NCBI GenBank assembly: GCA_009363875.1
Contig: CM018693.1
Coordinates: forward strand, 107,462,362-107,526,361
Length of the DNA stretch: 64,000 nt
Reading direction: 5' to 3'
DNA from: Mikania micrantha
Taxonomy: Eukaryota; Streptophyta; Magnoliopsida; Asterales; Asteraceae
Position 1 is the first letter of the stretch, and each line of letters starts with the position of its first letter. The translations under genes and the position numbers were made by a program. Of this stretch, positions 20,321 to 33,547 are shown in pieces. The notes below the pieces were generated by a model, which saw nothing but the letters and a program-made list of their open reading frames with translations, was not told where the DNA came from and did not search any database.

Positions 20321-20925
20321 TGTGTTATTTGTTTTTCTTAAAAACATCTGCGCAGGCTCTTTTGTCTGTGCTGCGCAGATCACGCGCATACATTGGCATC
20401 TGCAGACTGTTTTTTTTCCGAATATGTTTCATTAAAAAACGTCTACGCGTGCTCTTCTTGGTGCAGATGTGACCACTTTTATGATCTTCTAAGGTCTGCA
20501 GTGAGCGTCGACCACCATCTACCAGTGTCGACAACCACCGCCACCACCGTTAGACACCACCATCCGTCGTCGTCGCCCCCCACCACCGGCGTTCACCCCC
20601 ACCACCATCACCGTCGGCCACCACCACCGGTAACCCCCACCACCATCCATCATTGTTGGCCACCACCGTCCGTACACCACCACCACCGTCGGTCACCCCC
20701 GCTACCACCATCATCGTTGGCCACCGCCACCATCGCTACGTGTCACCCCCCACCACCGTCTGCACACCAACACACCAATTTATTCTAACAGTCAACAGGC
20801 GTTAAAAAACAAACACTCTTCTTCTTGCAGACTTCAGACATTTGATCCACCTCTTCTTCTACAGATGTTTGCAGATATGGTCTGCAGACTGCATATATTT
20901 TACCTCTTCAAAAACAAACAACACC
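20321..20925. mobile_element. PIF/Harbinger-like element (TSD TAA)
   Basis: The inverted ends TGTGTTATTTGTTTTT and GGTGTTGTTTGTTTTT are flanked by TAA at 20318-20320 and 20926-20928. A 3-bp TWA duplication and a GTTTGTTTTT end fit Tourist-type elements. Subterminal TCTGCAGAC motifs face each other. The centre (about 20510-20770) is a degenerate CCACCN array. Confidence 0.65.
20510..20770. repeat. CCACCN-type minisatellite
   Basis: A strongly strand-biased run built from CCACCA, CCACCG and CCCCCAC, with a longer repeat of about 60-70 bp. It reads as Pro/His/Thr in open frames but is best seen as a satellite, not a gene. Confidence 0.7.
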
Positions 20926-23900
20926 TAAATGTTTCTTTAAAATCAACACATGGATTTTGATTGAATCCTTCGGAGACTAGTAGAGATTTGTAGCGAGTAA
21001 CTGTACCATTCTGATCGTTCTTCAACCTGTAGACCCACTTGGAATCAATAACATTAGTGATTTTAACATAGGGAACAAAAGACCATGCTCCATTCTTAGC
21101 AAGAGCATCAAACTCTTCACGCATGGCTTGATGCCACTCGGGGTACCGGTTAGTAACGGTAAAGGTGGTTGGCTCAAATGATGAAGGTGGGCTGATAGAT
21201 GTGTGATATGCCGAAGGAGTGTAATGAGATGGAGGTTTGGGATTAGGCCTCAAATTAATGGGTCGAGATCTGGGTGCACCGATAGGTGGAATAGTGGCCA
21301 GACTAGGGTTAACCGACAAATGGGCCTGCATAGCAGGTTTCGGCATGGACTGTTGAACCGAGGAATGGGTATGATGAGTAGGTGAAAGAGGCTGGTTGGT
21401 CAGGGCAAAGGAAGATGGCTAATTTGGGAGTCGAGTAGTGATAGGTGAAGAGGAAAAATGTTGAAACAGATGTAGGATAAGTAGAAACATAAGGCTCGAG
21501 TGAAGAAGTGTGATTTATTGAGGTGACATGGGTGAAAGGGAAGAGCTGTTCATTAAATCGAAAGTGTCATGCACTATAAACACGATCAATTTACAAGTCA
21601 AGACAATGATATCCATGATGAACTAGACTATATTCAAGGAAAACACAGGGAGTAGATCGAAAACCCATCGTGACGATTATAGGGGCGTAAGTAAGGGAAA
21701 CATTGACACCCAAAGACTCGAAGGAATGAATAATTTGGGGTTCACTTGAAAATATGCTCAAAAGGTGATTGGTTAGAAGTGGTTTGAGCGGGCATGCGAT
21801 TTATCAAGTAGATTGTTGTTTCAAAGGCAGAGTTCCAAAAACGAATGGAAGTGTGAGAGTGAGCAAGAAGAGCAAGACCCATTTCAATAACGTGACGATG
21901 ACAATGCTAGACAATCCCATTTTGTTCACTTGTATGAGGGCATGAGCATTGAGGAAGAATGCAGAGAAGAAAAGAAGTGGGCAAGATTACGGAATTCCCC
22001 ACCCCAATCAGTTTGCGCATTTTTAAGTTTAGTGTTAAATTGTCTTTCAGCCATTTTAACAAATGATTTAAATGTGGAGTTCACATCAGATTTGTTAGCT
22101 AAAGGATAAGACCACATATATTTAGAATGCGATCAACACATAACATATAAAACCTATCTCCATCAAAAGAGAGTGATGGGGCAGGACCCCAAATATCACA
22201 ACAAACCAAATCCAAAATATTATTGTTATGAAAAGTTGAATTGTTCAAAGATAATTTGGAAGATTTCCCAACTAACAAGAAGAACATAAAGATGAAAACA
22301 ATCTGGTAGAAATTGCTAAAGAAAAACTAGAAACAATATATTGAAAAACACGAGCATGTGGGTGTCCAAGTCTTTGATGCCAAATGGTTGATGAAGCTTT
22401 AGTTGGAGTGAACGAGAGATGTGGAAGAGACTTTAATTTGTAAGAGACTTTAATTTGGGAAGCCGAATAGAGTAAAGCCCACCATCACTTGGACGTGTGA
22501 GTAGGATAGCTTATGTAGACTCGTCCTTCACAACAAAAAAAAGACTAGTGAAATTCAAAGAAAACGTTGTTATCATTGCAAACTTGTTGAACAAAAAATA
22601 AATTCTTTTTAATGTCAGGGACATGAAGAATATTATAAAGATTAAGGTTTATATTGGGTTACTAAAATTTGGAAGAACCAATGTGAAAGATGGGTAAAGG
22701 ATTACCGTCACCAACATGTAGAGAGTCGATGCCATATTATCTTTAGAGTTATCCAAACTTTCTAAGCCTGGTGTAACATTGTTGTTTGATCTATTGCTAG
22801 GAAACCTTGTAGTACCAAATTGGGATCACTCTCAGAGAAGTGATAATATTTAGCGTGAGATGGTGCACGAGATGTACAGTGACCATACATTGTGTTTGTG
22901 TGGAGGCCCATGCAAAATATGGTTGCCGAGATTGACCAGTGTTGTTGCCTCGGGAGTCTTCATGGTTCTGATCGTAGCTTCTACAGGAATTGTTACCACG
23001 TGAATTGCCACGTGTATTTCCAAGATAATTTAAGGATTGGCGATTTGCAAGAAAGGCTTGAGGTTTATTATTTTGAGCACTGAGTGAAGTTGGAACCGAT
23101 GTGAGATGTGAGCTGCTGTAGTATTTGAAGTTGAGTTTGTGGGAGAGCAGGGAATCGTGAAGAGGGATCCATGGTAGAGGCTGTGAAGGCTTGTGGGAAT
23201 GGACGAATGGTATGGCTGATCATGTAATCATGGTCACTAATAAGACCATGAAGTTCATTGAAAACAACATACGGAGACAGATTGAACATATTTGTCTTCA
23301 ACCAAATTATATTCATCACGAAGTCCAGAGATAATAAGCATTACCAGATCTTTATCCTTGATTGTTTCACTTATATTTGCTAAAGCTGTTGAATATTCTT
23401 GCATGCGTGTGAGATACGTGAGAGGAATTTCATCACCTTTCATCTCAATATGTAGGATTTGAGTTTTGAGAGTATATTCTTGAGAAGAATTTGTTGGTGC
23501 ATAGGCTATTTCTAGGGAAAGCCACATATCTCAGGATGTGATTCCTTGCACATATTGAAAGGATGAATCGAAGATGGTAGAGATAAGAATCATTCATACA
23601 TGTGCATCGTTAGAAATTTAATGAAGGTGACTGACGTTATCAACAGAAGGGTAATTGACATTTAATCGTTCCATCAATGTAAACGAATAAATTGTTGGTA
23701 CTAGGAATAAGTGTATCCTGGCTTTCCAATACCCATAGTTTGTAGGGGATAATTTGAAGGCGAATTTATGAGAATTTTGTGATGTTTTCTCCACACTGGT
23801 GAAGGCTACGATTATTTAGGAACGTGAAATAGAAATTGTATTTTATTAATTATTATCGATTGCAACAAGATATATAATATATATATTACACTTGACTACC

Positions 23901-23997
23901 ATCTCTAAAAATAAATAACAAATATAAGCCAAATACTATTACTATTGTCTAATAGTTAGTGTGTATAATTATGTGTTAAAACTCACTTTAACAAATC

Positions 23998-24632
23998 TGT
24001 AGATGCATTATATGTCCCTAGTTCAATTTTGTATTAATCACCATGTAAAGTTCAAGTTATATTAATGGAAGTTGTCTTTATATGTTGATCTTAATGTTTA
24101 ATGTTGATTATATGTTTGTTTGATTTGATTTAGTAATGTTTAATGTTTAAGTATGTGTACTGACCATTCGAGCGAATGACTCTAACGAATGAGGTCATTC
24201 GCCGAATGAACGCACTAGCGAATGACAGGCGATCGAATGAGTCATTCGCCGAATGTCTCATTCGATTGACATGTCCATTCGACATAGTCATTCGCCGAAT
24301 GAGCTGCTTCGGCCACTCATTCGACCGAATGACTATAGTCTATAAATACTACTTCAAATCATTTGAAACCTAACTTTTCCGAGTCCTCATTCTTCCCAGT
24401 GCACTCCAGTGTCAAACCCTTGAAGTTTTGAGTGATTCTTACCGTCCAACTTCGATTCTCAACCCGTGGTGATCGATTCTCACTCGCACGTTGATTCTAC
24501 TCACTCGATTCACCACGGTTGTTGTTGATTTTGATTGGAAAACCCTGGAATAGGATTCCGCACTATTCCAGAGGCTGTCAAGCAGATTTCCCTTGGAACC
24601 AGATTGTTTCCGAGCTCCTACGAGGTCCTACA
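23998..24632 (+). repeat. Sirevirus 5' LTR, 635 bp
   Basis: TGTAGA...CCTACA. It carries about fifteen ATTCG/CGAAT motifs at 24165-24335, then a TATA box (TATAAATAC, 24341-24349). Confidence 0.92.
24341..24349 (+). promoter_or_regulatory. TATA box of the Sirevirus 5' LTR
   Basis: TATAAATAC follows the CATTCG cluster directly. The same motif is at 37118-37126 in the 3' LTR. Confidence 0.65.
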
Positions 24633-24635
24633 AAG

Positions 24636-24647
24636 TGGTATCAGAGC
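24636..24647 (+). promoter_or_regulatory. Primer-binding site of the Sirevirus
   Basis: TGGTATCAGAGC, complementary to the 3' end of initiator tRNA-Met, lies three bases after the LTR end. Confidence 0.85.
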
Positions 24648-24889
24648 TTTGGCTCTTGATTCTGCTTGATTTCCATTCAAAATCATCGGATCTCAGTTTG
24701 TATTTTCGAAACCTACAAAACCCTGATTGCCTTGGCCGAAAAGTTACCGTGACATTCCAAATCCGTGGATTTTTGTCCAAACTTCAATCCCAATTGGTTC
24801 ATAATCATATCATGGTGTTCGGTACCAAATTTGGTACTTAGATCTGGTCTAAATCTAAAGTTATTGCGATTTTAGTTGCTAAAACCCTC

Positions 24890-25150
24890 AGATCGGCCGA
24901 ATGAGCATGACGGCCGAATAAGTTTGGCCGAATAAGTCTCATTCGCCGAATAGCACCATTCGCCAGTGTCATTCGCCGAATAGCTTCATACTCAACCCAC
25001 ATTCGGCGAATAGCTTATTCGACCCTTCATTCGCCGAATAGGTTCTTTCGCCCTTATAGTCATACTCAGATCCTCAATCGCCCTCATTCGCTAGAATCTG
25101 TTCATTCGGGCCCCGACATTCGCTCCAAGCATCTTCATTCGGCCATCAGT
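24890..25150 (+). repeat. CATTCG-motif cluster in the leader
   Basis: The ATTCGCCGAAT-type motif recurs irregularly between the primer site and the gag start, in otherwise unique sequence. Confidence 0.75.
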
Positions 25151-25211
25151 CTGCAAATTTTTCTAAGTGTTGAATCTTGTTGTTCTTGATTAAATAGAGG
25201 ATTTAGCATTG

Positions 25212-28124
25212 ATGGCTAATCAGAATCATCGCATTCAGACTTTACTGTTGACTGAGACTGAGACGGGAAACTCCAACAAAGCTCCCAAGTTACTGTCCTT
25301 AGATGATTATCCTCATTGGAAGTACCGATTTGAGATTCACATCAATGGAGTGGATACCAATTTATGGATGATGATTGAAGGAGGTTATCTGAGGCCTCTG
25401 AATGAAGATGGAACTCCTATGCTAGTCACACGGATGACTGAGCCTCAGAGGAAGCTATATGATTATGAGAAGAAAGCTTATGCTATTCTATCTCAATCCA
25501 TTGCTACTGATATCTTCCATCAGTTCAGACAGTTTACTTCTTCTAAGTATTTGTGGGACGCTTTGCAGCAACGGTATGAAGGCAATGATGCTTTGAAGAA
25601 CATCAAGTCAAAGGCTTTGAGAAATGAGTTTAACAGTTTTATGTATGTTAGGAATGAATCTTTGGATGATTTGATTGCCAGATTCTATCATCTGTTGAGT
25701 GAAATATTCAATCATGAAGTCAAGACTACTACTCAGGAAAAGATCCAGTGTTTGGCAGATGCTCTACCTCCAAAGTGGGAGTCATTTTTAATGGTGCTTA
25801 AGCAAAATGAGATGATGACACATATGGACATAAATGATTTCATTCAGAAGCTGAAGGAGCAGGAAATAGAGAACAAGTGGAAAGCAAAGAGAGTTGCTCA
25901 AGTCCAAGATCCATCATTGTATCACTATACTCCTACTGTTGAGAAATCATCTTCTCATGCTCCACTGAAGACAGCTTTTGTTTCTCAGACTACCAAAGCT
26001 CCATCTTCTGCTCAGATTCATTTTAGTCAATCATCCTCTTCATCCAGCTCTCAAAAGGAACATCATCAACCAGTTACAAGTTTGAAGACAGAGAACTTTG
26101 ATAAAGTCACAGTTGAGATTGCTAAGGAGCATATGGGTCTGTTGTCCACTTTGGTTAGTTCTTATGATGGACTGGTTGCAGGACAAATTGGCAATCCTTA
26201 TCTGACAAATGATGACTATTCTCAGATAGATCCAGATGACATGGAAAGAATTGACATCATGTGGGCTTTGGCAAGTGCTGTAAGAAGAGCTAAGGAGTTT
26301 GTGAAAAGAACTGGTAAAGACATCAACTTGAACAAGGAGTCTAAGTTTGGATTTGACATGACTTCTGTCACTTGTTACAACTGTGGGGAGAAGGGTCACT
26401 TTGCTAGACAATGCAAACATCCAAGGAAAGCTGGAAACAAAAATCCTTTTCATCATCAAAAGTCTTCTGCAACAAATCCAGAAAGAACACTTGTCCCTAT
26501 TGATTCTCCTGCTCAAACTAGTTCTTCAATTGCAGGCAAAGCTTTGATGGTATATCAGAATGAAGGTGAAAATTGGGATTTCAGATTCAATTCTGAACAA
26601 GGGGGACAAGATAAAGCATGTGTTGCAGAGATCAAGAAGTTAGATGATCAACATGAAGAGAGTACTTCTGAAGGAGCATAGGTCAAGATAGAAGAAGCCT
26701 CTGGATTAGAATCTGAAAGCTTGTCTGATTCTGACACTCAATCTGATTCTGATGCTGATATTGAAGAATCTCCTACTCAGTTTGCTTTGATGGTAAACTC
26801 ATCTGCTACTCCTGCTGCAACTTCACAGTCTGATCAGGTATCTGATGATTGTTCATCTTCTTGTTCTAGTTGTTTTAATTGTGTTGACCTTAAAAGCAAG
26901 GTCCTTTCTTATCAAAATCACAATGCTGCTTTGATCAGTGATCTCAACCAGTGTATTGAATCAAACAAAGTTTTAAAATCTAATGAGAATGATTTTCAAG
27001 CTAAAATTGAACTTTTAAACAGACAACTTCATGAGGCTGAGATTGCTGTTCTTAACAAGCAAGATGCTATAACTTCTTATCTCAATACCATCAATGAGAT
27101 AAAGAAGAAGTTAGCCATAGTTGAGTGTGATTATGAGACTCTAGGACAAAAGCTCAAGAGCTATGAGAGTGCATCTTATATCATTGAGCACATGATCAGC
27201 AAACGTGCTAATCATAAGGATAAGGGAAAAGTTAGCTATCACCATTGTCCTCCACCAATCTTGAACAACTTTGTCAATTCACCCGATGACAAAGATGTTA
27301 AAGATTTTCAAGTTAAAACTCCATTAGTAATTGATCCAATAGGGATGATTACTGATGAGGGTTCCTCCTTGTAAGAGGAATCTCTTGAGGATGGGATTGT
27401 TGAAGATTGGGTCTCAGATTCTGAGGTTGAATCTGACTATTCATCTGATCGTGTTACTACTCAGATTAAATCTTCTGTAGTTATGAAAGGCGACCCAATC
27501 TCATCATCAAAGATTTATCAAGCTTTAAGCTTTGTTAAAGCTTCAAAAGAAAATGAAGCATGTGTGTCAAACAAGATTGACAATCTTGTTCCTAACGGGA
27601 GAAAGGGTTTGGGTTTTAATCAGAACAAGTCTCAAACAAATGTTTTCAAACCACAAAGACAGTCTTTCTCTGAATTAAAACATTTTCATAAAAAGGGTAA
27701 CAATGTTTGTTTTGAGTGTGGTGCACCTGGACACATAGTCAGATTTTGTCCACACCTGGTTAGACCAAAGATTGCACCAACCAGAAAAGTAAATCAGGTT
27801 TTCATCAAAGCTGTCAACTTTGAATCCAAGTCAGATCAGACAAAATCCAAACAATTCACACAAGTTAAACCTATGGATAAGAGGAAAGGGAAATTGGTGA
27901 ACTTGAATGTTCCCAAGATGGTAAATGTTAATCAAGTTAAATCATCATCCATTTATCTGAAAAATTCTTTCAGTAAAAATGCAGTCTGGAAGGTCAAGTC
28001 TGAGACCTCAGTTACACCCACTTCAGACAAGACTATTTCAGATGGTAAATGGATCGATGTTTTGATCCGAGACTCTTTGGGTCAACCCAAGACTGTTAAG
28101 GCTTGGGTTCCCAAAATGAACTAA
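25212..28124 (+). pseudogene. Sirevirus gag, one frame with two internal stops
   Basis: The ATG at 25212 opens a frame of about 970 codons to TAA at 28122. It is broken only by TAG at 26679 and TAA at 27372, with no frameshift. N-terminal residues (about 35-270) are a copia-type gag domain (DYPHWKYRFEIHI.., ..LWDALQQRYEG). A first zinc knuckle C-x2-C-x4-H-x4-C starts at residue 388. A Ser/Asp-rich and coiled-coil stretch follows at about 505-700, and a second knuckle starts at residue 833 (CFECGAPGHIVRFC). Two knuckles and a coiled coil are typical of Sirevirus gag as I recall it. The protein would form virus-like particles and bind the RNA. Confidence 0.85.
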
Positions 28125-28137
28125 TTGTCTCTATTTT

Positions 28138-31100
28138 GTGCAGGTTGCCCCAACAGCTGCTCTAAACAGCTCCTGGATTGTCGATAGTGGGGCTTCAAGG
28201 CATATGACTGGCAATATTTCTCTGCTCTCAGATGTTCATTCTGTTCATGGTGGTTATGTAGCTTTTGCCGGTGACAAAGGTGGTTTTATCACGGGAGAGG
28301 GAATTTTATCAAATGGGCAAGTTTCATTTGACAAAGTCAGATATGTCAAGCAATTGGAGAATAATCTTCTTTCTGTATCACAGATTTGTGATAAAAAGTA
28401 CAAGGTTTTTTTTGATGACTCCAAATGCTACATTCTAAAGCAAGGTGTTGTTATCCCTGAAGATTGGATCTTGATGTCTGCCCCCAGGAAGCAAGACTTG
28501 TATGTACTCAATATGGCCACAGCTTCAACTACATCCTCCACAGCTTCATGTTTTATGTCAAAGGCAACGGAGAAAGATTCAATTCTTTGGCATAAGAGGA
28601 TGGGTCATTTGAGTCTACGCAAGATGAATCACCTGGTACACAACAATCTGGTTGAAGGGGTTAGTCTGAAAAATTTCAATTTGTCTGATGTCTGTGTATC
28701 CTGCAAAAAGGGCAAGCAAGTCAAGCAGTCTCACAAACCAAAGAAGTATCACTCAATCACTGTTCCACTTGAGCTGCTCCATATGGATCTTTTTGGTCCT
28801 GTTAACTGCAAGAGTATAGTTGGGGATCAATACTGTCTTGTCATCACTGATGAATAATCCAGATACTCTTGGGTTTTCTTTCTAAAGGAGAAATCTAAAA
28901 CGTTTGACTGCATTCAAGTGTTGGTTACCAAACTTGAATCTCTTTATAAGCTCAAGATTCGCATGCTCAGAACCGACAATGGGCCAGAGTTCAAAAATCA
29001 CAGCATGTAGAATTTTTGTAATGAACGAGGTATTGTTCAGCAATTTAGTGCTCCATATGTTCCCCAAATGAATGGTGTTGCTGAGCGAAAGAACAGGACT
29101 TTGACTAAGGCTGCTAGGACTATGCTTGCAGATTCGTCTCTTCCAGTTCAATTCTGGAATGAGGCTGTAGCAAATGCTTGTTACACTCTGAATCGAGTGT
29201 TGATAGTGAAGAGACATGGGAAGACTTGCTTCGAATTGCTCCATAATAGAAAGCCAAATCTTAAGTATCTTGAGCCATTTGGTGCACCATGCACAATGCT
29301 TAAGAAACATGAGCAAGACAAGTTTAATGAAAAGGTGGAAGAAGGGTACTTTCTTGGGTACAACACTCCAAATAAAAGAGTTTATAACAGATCAACTCAC
29401 AATGTGGAAGAGTGGTACCATGTTGATGTTCAGAGATATTCTATGCCCCCACCTGGGAAGGGTCCTGATTGGATGTTCAACTATTCTGATCTATTTGACT
29501 CCTTCAATATGTCTCCCATGTATACTGATGAAGATGTTGCTGTTCAGATGATGTATGATGCACAAAATGCACCTGATGAACCAGTGCAACCTTCATCCAC
29601 TTCAATTCCTACAGGACAGACACGATGACAGCTCAGACACAGACGACAACCCAGTTCCTCCAGCTGCCCCTGAACCAAATGTTGACAATCTTGTCCCAGG
29701 TCTTGAGGATCTGAATCTGAACAATCTTGATCCACAGGTTGAAGTTCCTGCTCAGCTTGTTGGAAGAATTAATCGGATTCATCCTCAAGAAAATATTATT
29801 GGAAGTCCATTAGATGGGGTTAAGACAAGAAACCAACTTTCTTCAGGGGGACTTGCAGACATTCTTGATTTTGCAGATGTAAGCTTTTGTGCCCATTCAT
29901 GTTTCATCTCCCAAGTTGAGCCGCGTACTGTCACTGACGCTCTCAAGGAAGAATCTTGGGTTGATGCAATGCAAGAATAACTCCTACAATTTAAGAAGTT
30001 AGGTGTCTGGAAACTTGTTGACAGACCAAAAGGTGTGAAAGTCATAGGCACCAGATGGGTTCTTCGTTGCAAGAAGGATGATCATGGGATCATTGTGCGA
30101 AACAAGGCACGTCTGGTTGTTCAAGGATTCAGACAAGTTGAAGGTTTAGACTATAATGAAGTATTTGCACCAGTTGCTCGACTTGAAGCAATTCACATTT
30201 TCTTGGCTTATGCATCCTTCAAGAAGTTTAAAGTTTATCAAATGGATGTCAAGAGTGCATTTCTTCATGGTGTGATAAGTGAAACATTGTATGTCAGTCA
30301 ACCTCCCGGGTTTGAGGATCCATTGCATCGAGACCAAGTCTACAAGTTAGACAAGGCCTTATATGGATTGCATCAAGCACCGCGAGCATGGTATGAGACA
30401 CTATCTACTCACCTTCTGAACAACGGGTTCAGAAGAGGTGTCATTGACTGTACACTGTTTATTTGAGAAAAGGATGGTGATCTACTCTTGGTACATTTTA
30501 TGTGGACGATATCATTTTTGGTTCAATAAATGATGGTCTGTGCAAAGAATTTGAGAAGGTTATGAAAGAGAAGTTCGAAATGAGCTCAATGGGAGAGATG
30601 AAATTTTTTCTGGGATTACAAGTGGATCAGTCTGAGGCAGGAATATTTATACATCAAACTAAATTTGTTGGTGATATACTGAGCCGGTTTAGTATGTCAG
30701 ATGCAAAACCTGCTGGTACCCCACTGGCTGTCAATCACGGGATTACACCAGATGAAAAGGGGGAGTTAATTGATGCCACTCTGTACCGAGGAATGATTGG
30801 TTATCTTATGTATCTCACTGCTTCTCGGCCAGACATCATGCTCGCCACATGCTTATGTGCACGTTATCAATCAAAACCAAGAGTGTCTCATCTGATTGCT
30901 GTGAAAAGGATTATGCGTTATCTGAAGGGTACACCGGATCTTGGTTTATGGTACCCTAATGATGATAATTTTGAGCTTATTGCATACAGTGACTCGGATT
31001 ATGGTGGCTGCAAGAGAGACTTCAAGTCAACATCTGCAGGATGTCAGTTCTTTGGAACCCGATTAGTTACCTGGCAGTGCAAGAAGCAGACGTCGGTGTC

Positions 31101-31473
31101 TACTTCAACCTGTGAAGCTGAATACATTGCTGCTGCTAGTTGTTGTTCACAGATCATCTGGATCCAACAGCAACTCAGGGACTATGGGTTACACTAATCT
31201 AACACTCCTATATATGTTGATAACACTGCTGCCATAGCTGTCACTAAAAATCCTGTTCAGCACTCGAAAACAAAACACATCGACATTAAATATCACTTCA
31301 TACGTGATTGTTTTGAAAAGAAATTAATCGATGTTGTTAAAATTCACACTGATCACCAGAAAGCCGATCTTTTCACAAAAGCTTTTGATAAACCCAGATT
31401 TTTATATCTGTTATCGGCTAATGGTGTTTTCCAAAAGGATGAAGTCCTACCTTCATCTGAATCTAACAAATGA
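28138..31473 (+). pseudogene. Sirevirus pol, with stops and frameshifts
   Basis: In order: protease DSGA (28183), HHCC integrase zinc region (about 28590-28730), integrase core with D (HMDLFGP), D (TDNGPEF) and E (NGVAERKNR), reverse transcriptase from about 29990 with YVDDI (30499-30513), and RNase H from about 30975 (DSDYGG.., EAEYIAA, ending in the KAFDKPRF region). Stops lie at 28855, 29008, 29978, 30464 and 31195. Frame changes lie near 29600 and just before YVDDI (about 30495). The frame is +1 relative to gag. It is dead as an enzyme source but nearly full length. Confidence 0.88.
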
Positions 31474-33547
31474 TCATTGTTTTTCATCGTTATTTCTGTT
31501 ATTTTTTTAATTCAGTATTCCTGTTATTTCATTATTCTAAATATATATATATATACAAAAAGATTTTCTGTTTTAGGTTTTTAGGGGGAGAAAAAGTATG
31601 CAATTTGAAAAACCAAAAATATTAAAAAAATTATGAAAAATGAGAAAGTCTTCTTTAAGAAATTAATACATTAATCTATCATGTCATAGAAGCTAAAGTA
31701 AATGTGAAAGCTGAAAACACATGAGAATTATAATGTGATGTACTGATAGGCCGATTTTACAAAATGAATAGACAATTTGTGATGACTTTGAAAGTTTGAT
31801 TTGTGGGATCTGTTTTAGAAAACCAGTTGAGTGAGAAATAGTTTTTGACTCAAATCAAGCATACACCGGTCATCATAGAATCAAATGAGGTTTCAAACAT
31901 AAACAAGCTGGTATTAAGCTTGAAGAGAAACAAAAACAAGCTGGTATTAAGCTTGAAGAGAAACAAAAACAAGCTGGTATTAAGCTTGAAGAAAAATAAA
32001 AGCAAGCTGGTATTAAGCTTGAGAAATACTTAAACAAAATAAGTTCGATTCCATATACGTGCCATATTGCTGGGACGAACCTAGCTGAATCCGTCCATTT
32101 GGATAGAACAAGAAAAATAAATAAAAAAAATTATATAATAAAATTGGAATCTTATAGAATTTATGATGACTGGTATTAAGATGTGTTGAAATGAGTTATA
32201 AACTGATTTTGATCTTTAAATAGTGAAATGAAATGGGTAACTCAATCAGAAAACATGAGTGATCATAAATCTTGTTTAGAAGTTATGTAAAGTCAGGCTT
32301 AAGATTGGACAAATATATCAGTATTCATAATTATAGGACAAGTGTGTTTGAAGTGAAACATTCAGTGATGCTGATATAATATGATTAGGTGTGTGTTAGT
32401 TTCTCAATAGACTTCTCACAAAAACATGTGTTTGTATTTAGTTGCTAGTTGTACAGTCGTATTTTGTTTCCGAAAATTACAAAAAAATTTTACATGTTCA
32501 ACTTCAGTTTAAATGATCATTTGTAGGTTCAGATGTCTGTCTCATCTGAATCCTGAACCAACCAGACTTATCTTCATAAAAGGCATAAGTTTTGATGATC
32601 AGAATGTAAAATTTTTAAAGTGTCTTGTGTTTTGTGACCAAAATTTTCTTTCGCCTGAATGGTAGTAAAAATCTTTCATTCGACCGAATGATTCATTCGG
32701 CAAATGAGTCTTTCGGCCGAATCACTCATGACAGAATCAATTCATTCGGTGAATGACTCATTCGTCAGTCTCATTCGGCGAATGACCTAATGTCGAATGA
32801 CCTATTCTCCATTCACGTTCGGCGAATGAGTGACCCTATATAAACAGTAATTCGGGCGAACTACCTCATTCGCCAAAAACCACTTTCGCTCTTTACTGTG
32901 TGTTCACATTCGCCCGAAACAACTTCTCTCTTCGGTCCACAAATTTTTAGTGATTTTCTTTGATCCTGCTACTGATAATCTTGCTTTTTATCATCTCAGG
33001 TACATGTGGATCAAATATCGACCAATTTTGACCGTGAAATCATCGAAAATGGAACTGATTTTAGGGTTTTAGGGTTTTTGCTTTCGCCTTTGAAATAAAT
33101 GGTTGAAATGGACTTATCATCACAAATGACATGTTTTAAAACCCTTAGTCGGTCATGTCTGAGCATGAATGTGTGAATTTTTGAAGCTGATTTGAACTTT
33201 TTGTCAAAAGGGGTTGGAACTTGAACAGAGAGCCGAATGACGCCATTCGGCGAATGAGGTATATTCGATGATTGAACCTCATTCGGCGAATGAAGTTCAT
33301 TCGGTGAATGAATCTCATTCGGCGAATGAATCTCATTCGACGAATGACTCTTTCTGTCTTTAGCTCATTCGGCGAATGAGGTCTATTCGATGATTGAACC
33401 TTATTCGACAAATGGCTCATTCGGTCAAAGAACCCATTCGCCTAATTCAGTTTCATTCGACCAAATTGTTGCAATTGATTCTATTATCTGATTTTTATAT
33501 TTTGTTCAACTGAAATGAACTAACATGTATATTCTTTGGTGTTCAGT
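31474..33547 (+). other. Spacer between pol and the third ORF
   Basis: AT-rich non-coding sequence. It holds a 33-bp tandem repeat (31903-32022) and CATTCG clusters at 32650-32890 and 33230-33455. A TATA-like CTATATAAACAG at about 32834 follows the first cluster, as in the LTR, so a second promoter for the third ORF is possible. Confidence 0.5.
31903..32022 (+). repeat. 33-bp tandem repeat, about 3.7 copies
   Basis: The unit contains CAAGCTGGTATTAAGCTTGA followed by AGAGAAACAAAAA. The first copies are nearly identical and the last is diverged. Because 33 is divisible by three, it also repeats as an 11-residue unit in an open frame. Confidence 0.85.

Larger units (their letters stand above)
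18940..23560 (-). pseudogene. copia-3 gag-pol remains
   Basis: Gag-like residues lie at 23068-23527 (typical UBN2-type gag: ..LTRMQEYSTALANISE..). Integrase-like residues (DLVCCDIWGPAP) are at about 22099-22287 and further ones at 21926-22117. The start of reverse transcriptase (WHQAMREEFDALAKNGAWSF..) is at about 20950-21170. The active-site motif YVDDI lies at about 19510-19545 and the start of RNase H near 18950-19290. Many frameshifts and stops are present. It belongs to the same family as copia-1. Confidence 0.8.
18916..23952 (-). mobile_element. 3'-truncated Ty1-copia element (copia-3), minus strand
   Basis: The LTR-like start at 23825-23952 (about 128 bp on the minus strand) resembles the copia-1 LTR. 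Coding remains follow in the order gag, integrase, reverse transcriptase, RNase H. The element stops abruptly within RNase H at about 18940, and no 3' LTR is seen. It is interrupted by a hAT (19602-20052) and a Harbinger-like element (20321-20925). Confidence 0.75.

Noticed and set aside
20393..20788. 131-codon Pro/His/Thr-rich open frame
   Set aside because: It is the translation of the CCACCN minisatellite inside a Harbinger-like element, with no start context or homology.
24636..24647. tRNA gene near the TGGTATCAGAGC motif
   Set aside because: This is the retroelement primer site only; no cloverleaf sequence surrounds it. No tRNA or rRNA gene was seen in the window.
24165..25150. CRISPR-like array from repeated CATTCG motifs
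   Set aside because: Spacing is irregular and units are only 6-11 bp. The sequence is a plant nuclear retroelement.
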